Source: Neorhizobium vignae
Lineage (GTDB): Bacteria; Pseudomonadota; Alphaproteobacteria; Rhizobiales; Rhizobiaceae
Direction of reading: 5' to 3'
Length of the DNA: 64,000 bases
NCBI RefSeq assembly: GCF_000732195.1
Contig: NZ_JNNU01000007.1
Location: forward strand, 283,727-347,726
Part shown: in pieces, positions 42,460 to 53,503 of the stretch
Layout: every line of letters starts with the position of its first letter
How positions within the stretch are numbered: the first letter of the stretch is position 1
Translations under genes and position numbers: made by a program
Notes under the pieces: generated by a model
Told to the model about the DNA's origin: nothing
The model's database searches: none
What the model saw: only the letters and a program-made list of their open reading frames with translations

Positions 42460-45009
42460 ATGCCTCACAGGGATGCGGTCGACCTTAGCAATTGCGACCG
42501 AGAGCCGATCCATATCCCCGGCAGCATTCAACCGCATGGATGCCTTATCGCTTGCGACGCTGCTGGCGCGGAGATCGTGCAACACTCCGCCAATGTGGCG
42601 GACATGCTTTCGATCACCGGAGAGATCAACGGCCGGCGGCTGGAGGAGATCGTCGGCGGGGAGGCGGCGCACACATTGCGCAATGCGCTCGCCACCTCCG
42701 ATAACCCGGCGAGGCCGGCGCTTCGGCATGGCCTCAGGTTTGCCTCGGGGGCCGCTTTCGACGTCGCGATCCATCGTTTCGAATCGAAGGTGATCCTGGA
42801 ATTCGAGCCGGCATCGACCGATTCCGACCAGCCGCTCGAAGTGGCGCGCATGCTGATCAGCCGCATCCGCAACGTCGCCAGCCTCGACCGGCTGATCGAA
42901 AGCTCGGCGCGCCTGATCTATGCCATGCTCGGCTACGACCGGGTGATGATCTATCGTTTCGAGGAGGACGGTTCCGGAAAGGTCGTCAGCGAATACAAGA
43001 GGCGCGACCTCGAAAGCTTCAAGGGGCAGTATTTCCCGGCAGGCGACATCCCGAAACAGGCTCGCGCGCTTTACGTCAAGAACACCGTGCGGGTGATTTC
43101 CGACGCCAGCAACCCGCGCATCCCGATCGTGCCGGAAACCGACGAGGCAGGCGAGGCGCTCGATCTGTCCTTCGCGCATCTGCGCAGCGTTTCGCCCATC
43201 CATTGCGAATATCTGCGCAACATGGGTGTCGCGGCTTCGATGTCGATCTCGGTCGTGGTGGACAACGAGCTCTGGGGCCTGATCGCCTGCCACCATTATT
43301 CTCCGAAAATACTCTCGATGCCGCAGCGGGTGGCGGCGGAAACCTTCGGCGAGTTCTTCTCGCTGCATCTGAGCGCATTGAAACAGCGGCAGCTCATGGA
43401 GACCGCGGGTCAGGCGAGGCGGTCGCTCGACCGTTTCCTGCAGGCGGCCTCCCACCATGCGGACATCACCGGACTGTTGCGCAGTTCGCTTGGAGAATTC
43501 AGCCGGATGCTGACCTGCGACGGCGTCGGCCTGTTGCTTGACGGCGTATGGACCGGCGAAGGGGTCGTGCCGTCGCAGAGCCTGATAGCTGAGCTCGCCG
43601 AACTTGTCGGCGGCGCCGCGGGCGGCAGGATCTGGTCCAGTTTTCAGCTCTCGTTGGATCTGCCGGGGCTGCCCGTTTCTCCGGACACGATCTGCGGCCT
43701 GCTGGCCATTCCGCTCTCGCAGAGACCGCGTGACTACCTGTTCTTCTTCCGCCGAGAAATGGTGCAGACGCTCGACTGGGCGGGCAATCCTGAAAAATCC
43801 TACGAGACGGGGCCGCTCGGCGACCGACTGACGCCCCGCAAGAGTTTCGCCATATGGAAGGAGATGGTGCATCAACAGGCCCAGCCCTGGAGCGATGCCG
43901 ACCGCGAGATCGCCGACGCGATCCGCGCCGTGCTTGTCGAGGTGGTCCTGCATCACAACGAGTTGCTGGCCGACGAACGCGGCAAGGCTGACGTGCGCCA
44001 GCGGATGCTGAACGAGGAGCTCAACCACCGGGTCAAGAACATCCTTGCGGTGATCAAGGCGCTGGTCGGGCACTCGGTCGATGCCGAGGTCAGTCTCAAG
44101 GATTATGTCGGCTCGCTCAAGGGCCGCATCCAGGCGCTTGCCTTCGCCCATGACCAGGTCGTGCGCGGTGGCGACGGCGGCGTGCTGTCCGATCTTCTGG
44201 AAGCGGAGCTGAAGCCCTACAGGGAGGGAACGAGGAACGTCACACTCAAGGGTCCGCGCATATGGCTCGACAGCCGCGCCTTTTCGGTGATGGCGCTGGT
44301 CTTGCACGAGATGTCGACCAATGCTGCAAAATACGGTTCGCTCTCCGTCAATGGCGGACGGCTGGATGTCGAGTGGCGACGGCTTGCCAACCACGATTGC
44401 GAACTCGTCTGGACCGAAAATGGCGGCCCGCCGGTAAGCATCCCGTCGCGAGCCGGTTTTGGCAGCGTCCTGATCACCCGCAGCGTGCCCTACGAACTGG
44501 AGGGCGAGGCGAAGATCGAATATCCGCCCGAAGGGGTGAGGGCGCGCTTCGTGATCCCGTCGAAACACATCCATGGCGATGAGGAACTGGCGGAACTCGA
44601 ATCCGAGGAGAGCAGCAGCACTGTCAGCGATGACGCGGCTCCGCCGCGGCTTCAGGATCTCGAATTCCTGCTGGTGGAGGACCAGATGCTGATCGCCGCC
44701 GACGTGGAAGCGATGCTTGCCGACAATGGCATCGACAAGGTGACGACGACGCCATCTGTTGCCGACGCGTTCCGCAAGCTCAAGGAGCTCAGGTTCGACG
44801 TCGCGATCCTCGACGTCAATCTCGGATCAGGCACATCGCTGCCGATCGCCGAGGAACTGATCCGCCGGGACATTCCGTTCATTTTCGCGACCGGCTACAG
44901 CGACAAGTCGAACATCCCGGCAAGCTTTTCGGCGCCTGTTGTCCTCAAGCCCTATGAGGCGTCCGCGTTGATCGGCGCCGTTACCAAGGTACTCGTCGAG
45001 CGGAGCTGA
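42460..45009 (+). CDS. bacteriophytochrome hybrid HWE histidine kinase with receiver domain
   Basis: An 849-residue red/far-red light sensor. Order: PAS (1-110) with the biliverdin-binding Cys12 in LSNCDREPIHIPGSIQPHG; GAF (about 130-300) with PAGDIPKQAR and CHHYSPK; PHY (about 310-495) with the PRKSF tongue motif near residue 459; an HWE kinase (about 510-705) with phospho-His523 in ELNHRVKN, HEMSTNAAKYGSLS and WTENGG; and a receiver (about 735-849) with Asp785 in ILDVNLG. This matches the layout of Agrobacterium Agp2, but similarity of spectrum is an inference. The ATG follows CAGGGA; a TTG ten codons earlier is open. Confidence 0.93.
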   Translation: MPHRDAVDLSNCDREPIHIPGSIQPHGCLIACDAAGAEIVQHSANVADMLSITGEINGRRLEEIVGGEAAHTLRNALATSDNPARPALRHGLRFASGAAFDVAIHRFESKVILEFEPASTDSDQPLEVARMLISRIRNVASLDRLIESSARLIYAMLGYDRVMIYRFEEDGSGKVVSEYKRRDLESFKGQYFPAGDIPKQARALYVKNTVRVISDASNPRIPIVPETDEAGEALDLSFAHLRSVSPIHCEYLRNMGVAASMSISVVVDNELWGLIACHHYSPKILSMPQRVAAETFGEFFSLHLSALKQRQLMETAGQARRSLDRFLQAASHHADITGLLRSSLGEFSRMLTCDGVGLLLDGVWTGEGVVPSQSLIAELAELVGGAAGGRIWSSFQLSLDLPGLPVSPDTICGLLAIPLSQRPRDYLFFFRREMVQTLDWAGNPEKSYETGPLGDRLTPRKSFAIWKEMVHQQAQPWSDADREIADAIRAVLVEVVLHHNELLADERGKADVRQRMLNEELNHRVKNILAVIKALVGHSVDAEVSLKDYVGSLKGRIQALAFAHDQVVRGGDGGVLSDLLEAELKPYREGTRNVTLKGPRIWLDSRAFSVMALVLHEMSTNAAKYGSLSVNGGRLDVEWRRLANHDCELVWTENGGPPVSIPSRAGFGSVLITRSVPYELEGEAKIEYPPEGVRARFVIPSKHIHGDEELAELESEESSSTVSDDAAPPRLQDLEFLLVEDQMLIAADVEAMLADNGIDKVTTTPSVADAFRKLKELRFDVAILDVNLGSGTSLPIAEELIRRDIPFIFATGYSDKSNIPASFSAPVVLKPYEASALIGAVTKVLVERS

Positions 45010-45035
45010 CTTTCATGACCATGCCGGAGGTATCC

Positions 45036-45053
45036 GAGCCGGAAATCCGGCTC
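45036..45053. terminator. hairpin between the phytochrome and parE ends
   Basis: GAGCCGG and CCGGCTC form a 7-base stem with an AAAT loop between the two converging stop codons, touching the last two bases of parE. No long T-run, so termination strength is uncertain. Confidence 0.4.
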
Positions 45054-47103
45054 AGATATCGAGGTTTTCCGCAAACGCGGCACGCTCCTGGATGAAGCGG
45101 AAGCGGGCATCCGCCTTGGTGCCCATCAGGTTGTCGACGGCTTCGCGGGTGCCTTCGAAATCCACGTCGTCGATCGAGATGCGCAGCAGGGTGCGATGGG
45201 CGGGATCCATCGTCGTTTCCTTGAGCTGCGCCGCCATCATCTCGCCGAGGCCTTTGAAGCGGCCGATCTCGACCTTCTTGCCCTTGAACACCGTCTCCAT
45301 CAGCTCGGCCCGATGGGCGTCGTCGCGGGCATAAACGGTCTTGCCGCCCTGGCGCAGCACGTACAGCGGCGGCACCGCCAGATAGAGGTGGTTGCCGCGG
45401 ATCAGCTCGGGCATTTCCTGGTAGAAGAAGGTGATCAGCAGCGAGGCGATATGGGCGCCGTCGACGTCCGCATCGGTCATGATGATGATGCGCTCGTAGC
45501 GCAGGTCTTCCTCGCGGTATTTGGTGCGCGTGCCGCAGCCGAGCGCCTGGATGAGGTCGGCGATCTGCTGGTTGGCGGACAGCTTTTCACGGCTGGCGCT
45601 GCCGACGTTGAGGATTTTTCCGCGCAGGGGCAAAATGGCCTGGTTGGCACGATTGCGGCCCTGCTTGGCGGAGCCACCGGCCGAGTCACCTTCGACGATG
45701 AAGAGTTCTGCACCCTCGGCGGTGTTCTGCGAGCAGTCGGCAAGCTTGCCGGGCAGGCGCAGCTTGCGCACCGCGGTCTTGCGGTTGACTTCCTTTTCCT
45801 TGCGGCGGCGCATGCGCTCTTCGGCGCGTTCGATCACCCATTCGAGGAGTTTCGCGGCCTCGGCCGGGTTGCCGGCAAGATAGTGATCGAAGGGATCGCG
45901 CAGGATGTTTTCGACGATGCGCTGGGCTTCGACAGTTGCAAGCTTGTCCTTGGTCTGGCCGACGAATTCCGGCTCGCGGATGAAGACCGAAAGCATGCCT
46001 ACCGCCGAGATCATCACGTCATCGGTGGTGATGTCCTTCGCACGCTTGTTCTGGGTCAGGTCCGCATAGTTCTTGAGGCCCTTGGTGAGCGCGATGCGCA
46101 GACCCGCCTCATGCGTGCCGCCCTCGGGCGTCGGGATGGTGTTGCAATAGGAATGCAGTTCGGGATCGCCGCCATACCAGGTGATCGCCCATTCCATCGC
46201 CCCGTGGCCGCCGGTCTTTTCGGTGCGGCCGGCAAAGATTTCGCGGGTGACGGTGAAGTCCTTGCCGAGGGTGGCGGAAAGATAGTCCTTCAGGCCGCCG
46301 GGAAAGTGGAAGACCGCCTTTTCCGGGATGTCGCCGCCGGCGGGAACCATGCCCGGATCGCAGCTCCAGCGGATTTCGACGCCGCCGAACAGATAGGCTT
46401 TCGAGCGCGCCATGCGGAAGATGCGGCCGGCATCGAATTTCGCGTGGTCGCCGAAAATCTGCGGGTCTGGATGGAAGCGAACCTTGGTGCCGCGGCGGTT
46501 ATGAACGTCGCCGAGTTCCTCCAGGCCGCCCTGCGGCACGCCGCGCGAAAAACGCTGGCGGTAGAGTTTCCGATTGCGGGCGACTTCCACTTCGAGAAGA
46601 TCGGAGAGCGCATTGACGACGGAGACGCCGACGCCGTGCAGACCGCCCGATGTCTCGTAGGCCTTGCCGTCGAACTTGCCGCCCGCATGCAGCTTGGTCA
46701 TGATCACTTCGAGCGTCGATTTGCCGGGCACCTGGGGGTGATTCTCGACCGGGATGCCGCGGCCGTTGTCGGTGACGGTCAGGAAACCCTCGGCGTCGAG
46801 ATGGACGTCGATGAAGTCCGCATGGCCGGCAACCGCTTCGTCCATCGAATTGTCGATGACTTCGGCGAAGAGGTGGTGCATCGCCTTTTCGTCGGTGCCG
46901 CCGATATACATGCCGGGACGCATGCGCACCGGTTCCAGGCCTTCGAGCACGCGGATCGAGGAGGCGCCGTAGTCGTCGCCGGACAATGTCGTCGGAGCGG
47001 CGCGCGGTGTCGAAGGCTCCGCCTTTAGGGCGGGCGCGGGTTCGACGGCAACCGGCTTTGCTGTCACAGGCAAATCGGCAAAGAGGTCGTTGTTGTCATC
47101 CAT
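45052..47103 (-). CDS. parE: DNA topoisomerase IV subunit B
   Basis: A 683-residue ATPase subunit of topoisomerase IV, which separates linked daughter chromosomes. The GHKL ATPase shows [22 protein letters not shown] and [14 protein letters not shown]. The TOPRIM part shows [18 protein letters not shown] and [15 protein letters not shown]. The first 50 residues are a variable Ala/Pro-rich head. The start at [12 protein letters not shown] is preferred; Met codons 15-17 residues earlier (MGMASSS) also fit. The absence of the gyrase B insertion and the alphaproteobacterial ParE head support parE over gyrB. parC is not in the window. Confidence 0.92.
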   Translation of the reverse strand: MDDNNDLFADLPVTAKPVAVEPAPALKAEPSTPRAAPTTLSGDDYGASSIRVLEGLEPVRMRPGMYIGGTDEKAMHHLFAEVIDNSMDEAVAGHADFIDVHLDAEGFLTVTDNGRGIPVENHPQVPGKSTLEVIMTKLHAGGKFDGKAYETSGGLHGVGVSVVNALSDLLEVEVARNRKLYRQRFSRGVPQGGLEELGDVHNRRGTKVRFHPDPQIFGDHAKFDAGRIFRMARSKAYLFGGVEIRWSCDPGMVPAGGDIPEKAVFHFPGGLKDYLSATLGKDFTVTREIFAGRTEKTGGHGAMEWAITWYGGDPELHSYCNTIPTPEGGTHEAGLRIALTKGLKNYADLTQNKRAKDITTDDVMISAVGMLSVFIREPEFVGQTKDKLATVEAQRIVENILRDPFDHYLAGNPAEAAKLLEWVIERAEERMRRRKEKEVNRKTAVRKLRLPGKLADCSQNTAEGAELFIVEGDSAGGSAKQGRNRANQAILPLRGKILNVGSASREKLSANQQIADLIQALGCGTRTKYREEDLRYERIIIMTDADVDGAHIASLLITFFYQEMPELIRGNHLYLAVPPLYVLRQGGKTVYARDDAHRAELMETVFKGKKVEIGRFKGLGEMMAAQLKETTMDPAHRTLLRISIDDVDFEGTREAVDNLMGTKADARFRFIQERAAFAENLDI

Positions 47104-47286
47104 TGGCTGCGTCGGTACTACCTGTCGGGGTGCGGAAGAGGAAGCCATACCCATCTCGTGCTGTTTCGAATCACTCGCGATTCTGCCAGAAACCCGGCTT
47201 TTTCGCGATGCCGCATGGAAACGGTCGTTTTTCACCAATGCTGCGCCGATCGGGCCATGGCAAGCTTGCGAGGCTGAGGGAACCTG

Positions 47287-48183
47287 ATGAAACCAAGCAT
47301 GTCCACAGTTCATTTCGTTTTCGGCACGGTTCTTGCCCTTCTCGTCACTCTTGCCGCCCTGCCGGCAGACGCACAGGAAGGGCCGATCAAACCCTTCAGG
47401 GACGAGCTTTTCTCCCGGATGACGGTGCTGCAATCCTCGGACGGCGGCGCCTACGAGGTGATCGACTACCAGGAAATGCGCGACATCAACGGCCGCGATC
47501 GCGAGCCGGAACGGCGCGTCAAGGACGAGTATGTTTCCCTGGGCGTCAGGCGTTACCAGCAGAACGAGACGCTGGACCTTGCCGGGCGCCGGCTCGATGT
47601 CACCAGGGTGGGACAGGCGGCGGGCGCCGCCTTCACGGTGATCTTCATCCACGGCCGCGGCGGCGACCGCCGGCTCGGCGTCAACGACTATACGTTCGGC
47701 GGCAATTTCAACCGGCTGAAGAACCTCGCCACCGGCAATGGCGGCACCTATTATTCACCGAGCGTCACCTCGTTCGACGACAAGGGCGTGGCCGATATCG
47801 CGGCCCTGATCCGCTACGCGTCCGACCAGTCCTCCGGGCGGCCTGTCATCCTCGCCTGCGCCTCGATGGGCGGGTTCATCTGCCAGGGCATCAGCCGCGA
47901 CGCACAGGCCGTGCGGTATCTGAAGGGCATGGCACTGCTCGGCGGCCCGCCGGACCCGGATTTGCCGAAATCGGCCCTGGCAAAGCGCAAGCTGCCCATT
48001 TATTTCGCGCATGGCGGCAGCGACAGCGTCTACAAGTCCGAGGATCAGGAAGCGGTCTATCGCAAGTTGAAGGCGGCGCGCTACCCGACCCGGTTCACGC
48101 TGTTTGCGACGGGCAGCCACGGCACGCCAATCCGGATGGTCGATTGGAAGAAGGTCCTGAATTTCCTGCTGACCGGCCACTGA
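47287..48183 (+). CDS. exported alpha/beta hydrolase
   Basis: A 298-residue protein with a signal peptide (cleavage near ADAQEG, about residue 30). The hydrolase core shows [16 protein letters not shown] (oxyanion region), the nucleophile elbow [12 protein letters not shown] (Ser with Ala at the first position of the usual GxSxG), and a catalytic His in [16 protein letters not shown]-type serine hydrolases of the periplasm are similar, but the substrate is unknown. GAGGGAA precedes the ATG. It is divergent from parE. Confidence 0.83.
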   Translation: MKPSMSTVHFVFGTVLALLVTLAALPADAQEGPIKPFRDELFSRMTVLQSSDGGAYEVIDYQEMRDINGRDREPERRVKDEYVSLGVRRYQQNETLDLAGRRLDVTRVGQAAGAAFTVIFIHGRGGDRRLGVNDYTFGGNFNRLKNLATGNGGTYYSPSVTSFDDKGVADIAALIRYASDQSSGRPVILACASMGGFICQGISRDAQAVRYLKGMALLGGPPDPDLPKSALAKRKLPIYFAHGGSDSVYKSEDQEAVYRKLKAARYPTRFTLFATGSHGTPIRMVDWKKVLNFLLTGH

Positions 48184-48326
48184 AAGGCGGCTCGTTAACC
48201 AAGGTCCTGAACCAAAACCTGTCTTTTGCATACCAATTCACACAGGATATGTCTAAAACCAGTTTCCGAATAGACGGAGGCCTCGGTTTTGCTGGTCGGA
48301 ACCGAACGGAGAGGAAATGTTTGCTT

Positions 48327-49097
48327 ATGACGCCTGATGTGCGCCCGCTCGTTGCCGGAAACTGGAAGATGAACGGCACCCGCGAGTTCCTGACCGAAAT
48401 CAAGACGATTGCCGATGGCGTGATGGGACCGTTGTCGGAAAAGGTCGATACGCTGATCTGCCCGCCGGCGACGCTGCTCTATGTCGCAACCGCCCTGGCG
48501 ACCGACAGCCCGCTCGAAATCGGCGGCCAGGATTGCCACCAGAACCTCAGCGGCGCCCATACGGGCGATATTTCCGCGGAGATGATCGCCGACTGCTTCG
48601 GCACCTATGTGATCGTCGGCCATTCCGAACGCCGAGCCGACCACGCGGAGACCGATCATCTGGTCCGCGCCAAGGCGGAGGCGGCCTATGCCGCCGGCCT
48701 CACCGCGATCATCTGCATCGGCGAAACCGGCGACGAACGCGATGCCTATCAGACCCTCGACATCCTGAAGCGCCAGATTTTCGGCTCGCTGCCCCAGTCG
48801 GCAAATGCTGACAACACTGTCGTCGCCTATGAACCGATCTGGGCGATCGGTACCGGACTGACGCCGACCGCCAAGGATATCGAGATCGCCCATGCCTTCA
48901 TGCGGGCAGAACTTATTCAGCGGTTCGGCGACGAAGGCAGACAGATGCGCATTCTCTATGGCGGTTCGGTCAAGCCGGGCAATGCCCGCGAGTTGATGGG
49001 CGTCGAGAATGTCGATGGCGCATTGATTGGCGGCGCGAGCTTGAAAGCCGCGGACTTTCTCGCCATCTATCGGGTCTATGAGGAACTGACGGCCTAA
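48327..49097 (+). CDS. tpiA: triosephosphate isomerase
   Basis: A 256-residue glycolytic enzyme that interconverts dihydroxyacetone phosphate and glyceraldehyde 3-phosphate. Active-site residues are visible: Lys in AGNWKMNGT, His in IVGHSERR, Glu in [12 protein letters not shown], and the phosphate-binding [10 protein letters not shown] and IGGASL. The ATG at [14 protein letters not shown] is the family start. secG follows 95 bases later, then pyrG, a common order in Rhizobiaceae. Confidence 0.96.
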   Translation: MTPDVRPLVAGNWKMNGTREFLTEIKTIADGVMGPLSEKVDTLICPPATLLYVATALATDSPLEIGGQDCHQNLSGAHTGDISAEMIADCFGTYVIVGHSERRADHAETDHLVRAKAEAAYAAGLTAIICIGETGDERDAYQTLDILKRQIFGSLPQSANADNTVVAYEPIWAIGTGLTPTAKDIEIAHAFMRAELIQRFGDEGRQMRILYGGSVKPGNARELMGVENVDGALIGGASLKAADFLAIYRVYEELTA

Positions 49098-49192
49098 AGC
49101 TTTTGATAAGGGCTTGGAATGCGCGCGGGCCTCATGTAAAGAGCCGCCAATCTTCTTCTATTGCCTCGTCGAGGGGCAGGGATCTTTAATTC

Positions 49193-49660
49193 ATGCAGAC
49201 CGTTCTGATTGTCATTCATCTCATGATCGTGCTGGCGCTTGTCGGCGTCGTGCTGATCCAGCGCTCCGAAGGCGGCGGGCTCGGCATCGGCGGCGGCTCC
49301 GGCTTCATGTCGGCACGCGGCACCGCCAATGCGCTGACCCGCACGACCGCCATCCTCGCGACGCTGTTCTTCATCACCTCGCTGGCGCTCGGCATCCTGG
49401 CCCGGTACGAATCCCGCCCGAGCGACATCCTGAACCGCATCCCGCAGAGCCAGCAGGGCACGGGCGGCGGCATTCTCGACCAGCTCGGCCCGGCACCGGC
49501 GCCCGCTCCGGCAGGCAACGGCGTTCCGTCCGGCTCCGGCGCATCCGCTCCGACACCAGCAGCCCCGGCAACCGGTGCTGCGCCCGCACCCGCGGCTCCC
49601 GCGACCGGTTCGGCGCCCGCCGCTCCGGCTGCCCCGACGGGTGTTCCGACCGGCCAGTAA
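49193..49660 (+). CDS. secG: preprotein translocase subunit SecG
   Basis: A 155-residue SecG with two membrane helices (about residues 2-20 and 55-73) joined by the conserved loop LIQRSEGGGLGIGGGSGFMS. The second helix begins ATAILATLFFI-like (TTAILATLFFITSLALGIL). After it comes a long tail of about 75 residues made almost only of Ala, Pro, Gly and Thr, as usual in rhizobial SecG. It forms part of the SecYEG export channel. Confidence 0.95.
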   Translation: MQTVLIVIHLMIVLALVGVVLIQRSEGGGLGIGGGSGFMSARGTANALTRTTAILATLFFITSLALGILARYESRPSDILNRIPQSQQGTGGGILDQLGPAPAPAPAGNGVPSGSGASAPTPAAPATGAAPAPAAPATGSAPAAPAAPTGVPTGQ

Positions 49661-49682
49661 GGCGCGGTCGACGTTTCAAGCT

Positions 49683-49714
49683 CCGGCAGGCCAAAAGCCT
49701 GCCGGTTTTATTTT
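49683..49714 (+). terminator. intrinsic terminator of secG
   Basis: A 9-base perfect stem CCGGCAGGC/GCCTGCCGG with a CAAAA loop, followed by TTTTATTTT. It separates tpiA-secG from pyrG. Confidence 0.92.
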
Positions 49715-49739
49715 GTGAAGATTCCACAGCCGTTTTTAA

Positions 49740-51425
<1,686 letters not shown>

Positions 51426-51433
51426 GGAAATGC

Positions 51434-51465
51434 AAAAAGGCAGGATCCCGCATCCTGCCTTTTTG
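51434..51465 (+). terminator. intrinsic terminator of pyrG
   Basis: A perfect 13-base stem AAAAAGGCAGGAT/ATCCTGCCTTTTT with a 5-base loop. The A-run and T-run on both sides allow it to work in both directions. It starts nine bases after the stop codon. Confidence 0.93.
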
Positions 51466-51561
51466 CTATCAGGCGGAGACGTTCCGTTTTTCGCACTGGC
51501 GGCACCGCTGCGACATCCCCTATGTTTACCGGAATTGTTCTTTTCATTTCAGCGGTGCGAT

Positions 51562-52332
51562 ATGGGTATTTTCGACAAATTTTCCCTCATTGGGCGCGTG
51601 GCGCTGGTGACCGGCAGCGGCCGAGGGCTCGGCCTGCAGATGGCGAAGGCTCTGGCGGAGGCCGGCGCGCATGTCGTGCTCAGCGGCCGTTCGAGCGACA
51701 TGCTCGAACGGGGCGTTGCTTCCATCGCCGGTGCGGGCGGAAAGGCAAGCGCTGCCGCCTTCGACGTCGCAGATCTCGATGCCGGACGCGAGGCGATCAC
51801 AAAGCTCCACGCAGATCACGGCCGGCTGGATATCCTGATCAACAATGTCGGTGCCCGCGACCGGCGCCCGTTTGCAGCGTTCAGCGATGTCGAAATCCTC
51901 GACCTGATCCAGACCGACCTGCTCTCGGCAATCGCCCTGTCTCGCAGCGCCGCTGAGATCATGAAGGCGCAAGGCCATGGCCGTCTCATCTCGGTCACGT
52001 CGATCATCGGCAGCATGGCCCGTTCGGGCGATGCCATCTATCCCATCGCCAAACAGGGCCTGACCGGTCTGGTGCGAAGCCTTGCGGCCGAATACGGCCC
52101 GTTCGGCATCACCAGCAACGCGATTGCGCCTGGCATGTTCGCCACCGAGACCAATGCGGGAATTTCCGCAAATCCCGACATGATCGCATTCATGCGTCAG
52201 CGCGTGCCGCTGCAGCGCTGGGGCCAGCCCGAAGAGATCGCCGGCGCCGCCTTGTTCCTGGCAAGCGACGCCGGCTCCTTCGTCAACGGACATGTGCTGA
52301 CCGTCGACGGCGGCATGTCCATCCAGATGTGA
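51562..52332 (+). CDS. short-chain dehydrogenase/reductase
   Basis: A 256-residue SDR. The NAD(P)-binding motif is TGSGRGLGL (TGxxxGxG), followed by NNVGARDRR (the NNAG position), the catalytic Ser in SVTSIIGS, and the YxxxK pair in AIYPIAKQG. The C-terminal LASDAGSFVNGHVLTVDGGM is typical of the classical group. It is most like gluconate 5-dehydrogenase-type SDRs, but the substrate is unproven. It follows the pyrG terminator and converges on the citrate synthase-like gene. Confidence 0.9.
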   Translation: MGIFDKFSLIGRVALVTGSGRGLGLQMAKALAEAGAHVVLSGRSSDMLERGVASIAGAGGKASAAAFDVADLDAGREAITKLHADHGRLDILINNVGARDRRPFAAFSDVEILDLIQTDLLSAIALSRSAAEIMKAQGHGRLISVTSIIGSMARSGDAIYPIAKQGLTGLVRSLAAEYGPFGITSNAIAPGMFATETNAGISANPDMIAFMRQRVPLQRWGQPEEIAGAALFLASDAGSFVNGHVLTVDGGMSIQM

Positions 52333-52338
52333 TCGCCG

Positions 52339-53430
52339 TCACGCCGCCTGGGGCAGGGGGCCGACATAGACCGAGCGGGGCCGGATCAGCCGGCCCTCCA
52401 GCGCCTGCTCCCGGGCATGGGCGATCCAGCCGACCGTGCGGCCGATGGCAAACACGCCGGTGAAGGCGGCCCGTGGAAATTTCAGCGCATCGAGCAGCAG
52501 GGCCGTGTAGAACTCGACATTGACGTCGAGCGGCCGGTCCGGCTTACGTTCCTTGAGAATGGCAAGCGCCGCCTGCTCGACGGCTTCGGCGAGCCGGATG
52601 CGGTCCGGGTCCACCTGTCCTGTCACGACCAAGGGACGCAATGCACCTTGCAGCGCATCGGCGCGGGGATCGCGGACGCGGTAGATACGGTGGCCGAACC
52701 CCATCAGCCGCTCACCGCGATCGAGCGCCTGGCCGAGCCAGGTCCTGGCACTGTCCTCGCTGCCGATCGCATCCAGCATGTCGAGCACGGGTCCCGGCGC
52801 ACCGCCATGCAACGGTCCCTTGAGCGCGCTGATGGCAGCCAGTACGGATGACGTGAGACCTGCCCCGGTCGAGGCGACGACGCGCGAGGCGAAGGTCGAG
52901 GCATTCAGTCCGTGATCCGCAATCGTCACCAGATAGGCGTCCAGCGCTGCGACCTGCTCACGCGTCGGCAGGCCGGCGTTCAGCATGGCGAGGATATCGG
53001 CGGACTGGGAAAGCGACGGGCTGGGCGCCACCGGCCTCTCTCCCTTCTGGAGCCTCAGCACAGCCGGCAGGAAGACGGCGGGAGCAGCCAGCAGTCGAAG
53101 CGTCGTTTCGAAATCCTCGCCGTCCGGCAACCGCGCGATCATGGCGCGCATGGCATCGACTGGCGGCAGGTTCAGAAGCGCGGCATCTGCCGCGGACACA
53201 TGCGCAAAAACTTCGGCGCGGGCCTGACCGAGGCGGGCCTTGAGATCGGCCGCGGTGACGGAACGCTCCAGGAAACCATCGAGAAGCAGCGCCGCAGCGT
53301 CTTCATAGGTCGCGCGCTCGACGAGCAGGTCGAGAGATACGCCGCGAATGACAAGGCGTCCCGCTTCTCCGTCCACGTCCGAAAGCCGGGTCTCGGCGGC
53401 GATGACATCTTCAAGTCCGTTGTTTTTCAT
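52339..53430 (-). CDS. citrate synthase-family protein (Asp-to-Glu in active site)
   Basis: A 363-residue citrate synthase-fold protein, shorter than the hexameric housekeeping GltA (about 430) and similar in size to methylcitrate synthases. The two catalytic His are present, His208 in KGPLHGG and His247 in MGFGHRIY, as is the conserved ADHGLNAS. The third catalytic residue, normally Asp in NVDFY, is Glu306 (NVEFY). Acetyl-CoA or propionyl-CoA condensation is possible but weakened. AAAGGAG precedes the ATG. It is divergent from a second homologue carrying a DNA-binding domain, with 73 bases between the starts. Confidence 0.88.
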   Translation of the reverse strand: MKNNGLEDVIAAETRLSDVDGEAGRLVIRGVSLDLLVERATYEDAAALLLDGFLERSVTAADLKARLGQARAEVFAHVSAADAALLNLPPVDAMRAMIARLPDGEDFETTLRLLAAPAVFLPAVLRLQKGERPVAPSPSLSQSADILAMLNAGLPTREQVAALDAYLVTIADHGLNASTFASRVVASTGAGLTSSVLAAISALKGPLHGGAPGPVLDMLDAIGSEDSARTWLGQALDRGERLMGFGHRIYRVRDPRADALQGALRPLVVTGQVDPDRIRLAEAVEQAALAILKERKPDRPLDVNVEFYTALLLDALKFPRAAFTGVFAIGRTVGWIAHAREQALEGRLIRPRSVYVGPLPQAA

Positions 53431-53472
53431 GGGTGTTTCTCCTTTACGAGCTTGATGATCCGACCTAGTCTT

Positions 53473-53484
53473 ATTGACGTCAAT
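53473..53484. promoter_or_regulatory. 12-base perfect palindrome in the shared promoter of two citrate synthase-like genes
   Basis: ATTGACGTCAAT lies in the 73 bases between the divergent starts. A second looser repeat, TTGAT and ATCAA seven bases apart (53486-53502), follows next to the ATG of the HTH-bearing gene. Both are natural candidates for a binding site of that protein. Confidence 0.55.
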
Positions 53485-53503
53485 CTTGATGCAAACGATC
53501 AAT

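Noticed and set aside
42445..44574. Long reverse frame opposite the phytochrome gene
   Set aside because: All phytochrome and kinase motifs are on the forward strand.
45196..47028. Long forward frame opposite parE
   Set aside because: parE motifs prove the reverse strand is coding; the forward product is rich in Ala, Gly and Arg without any motif.
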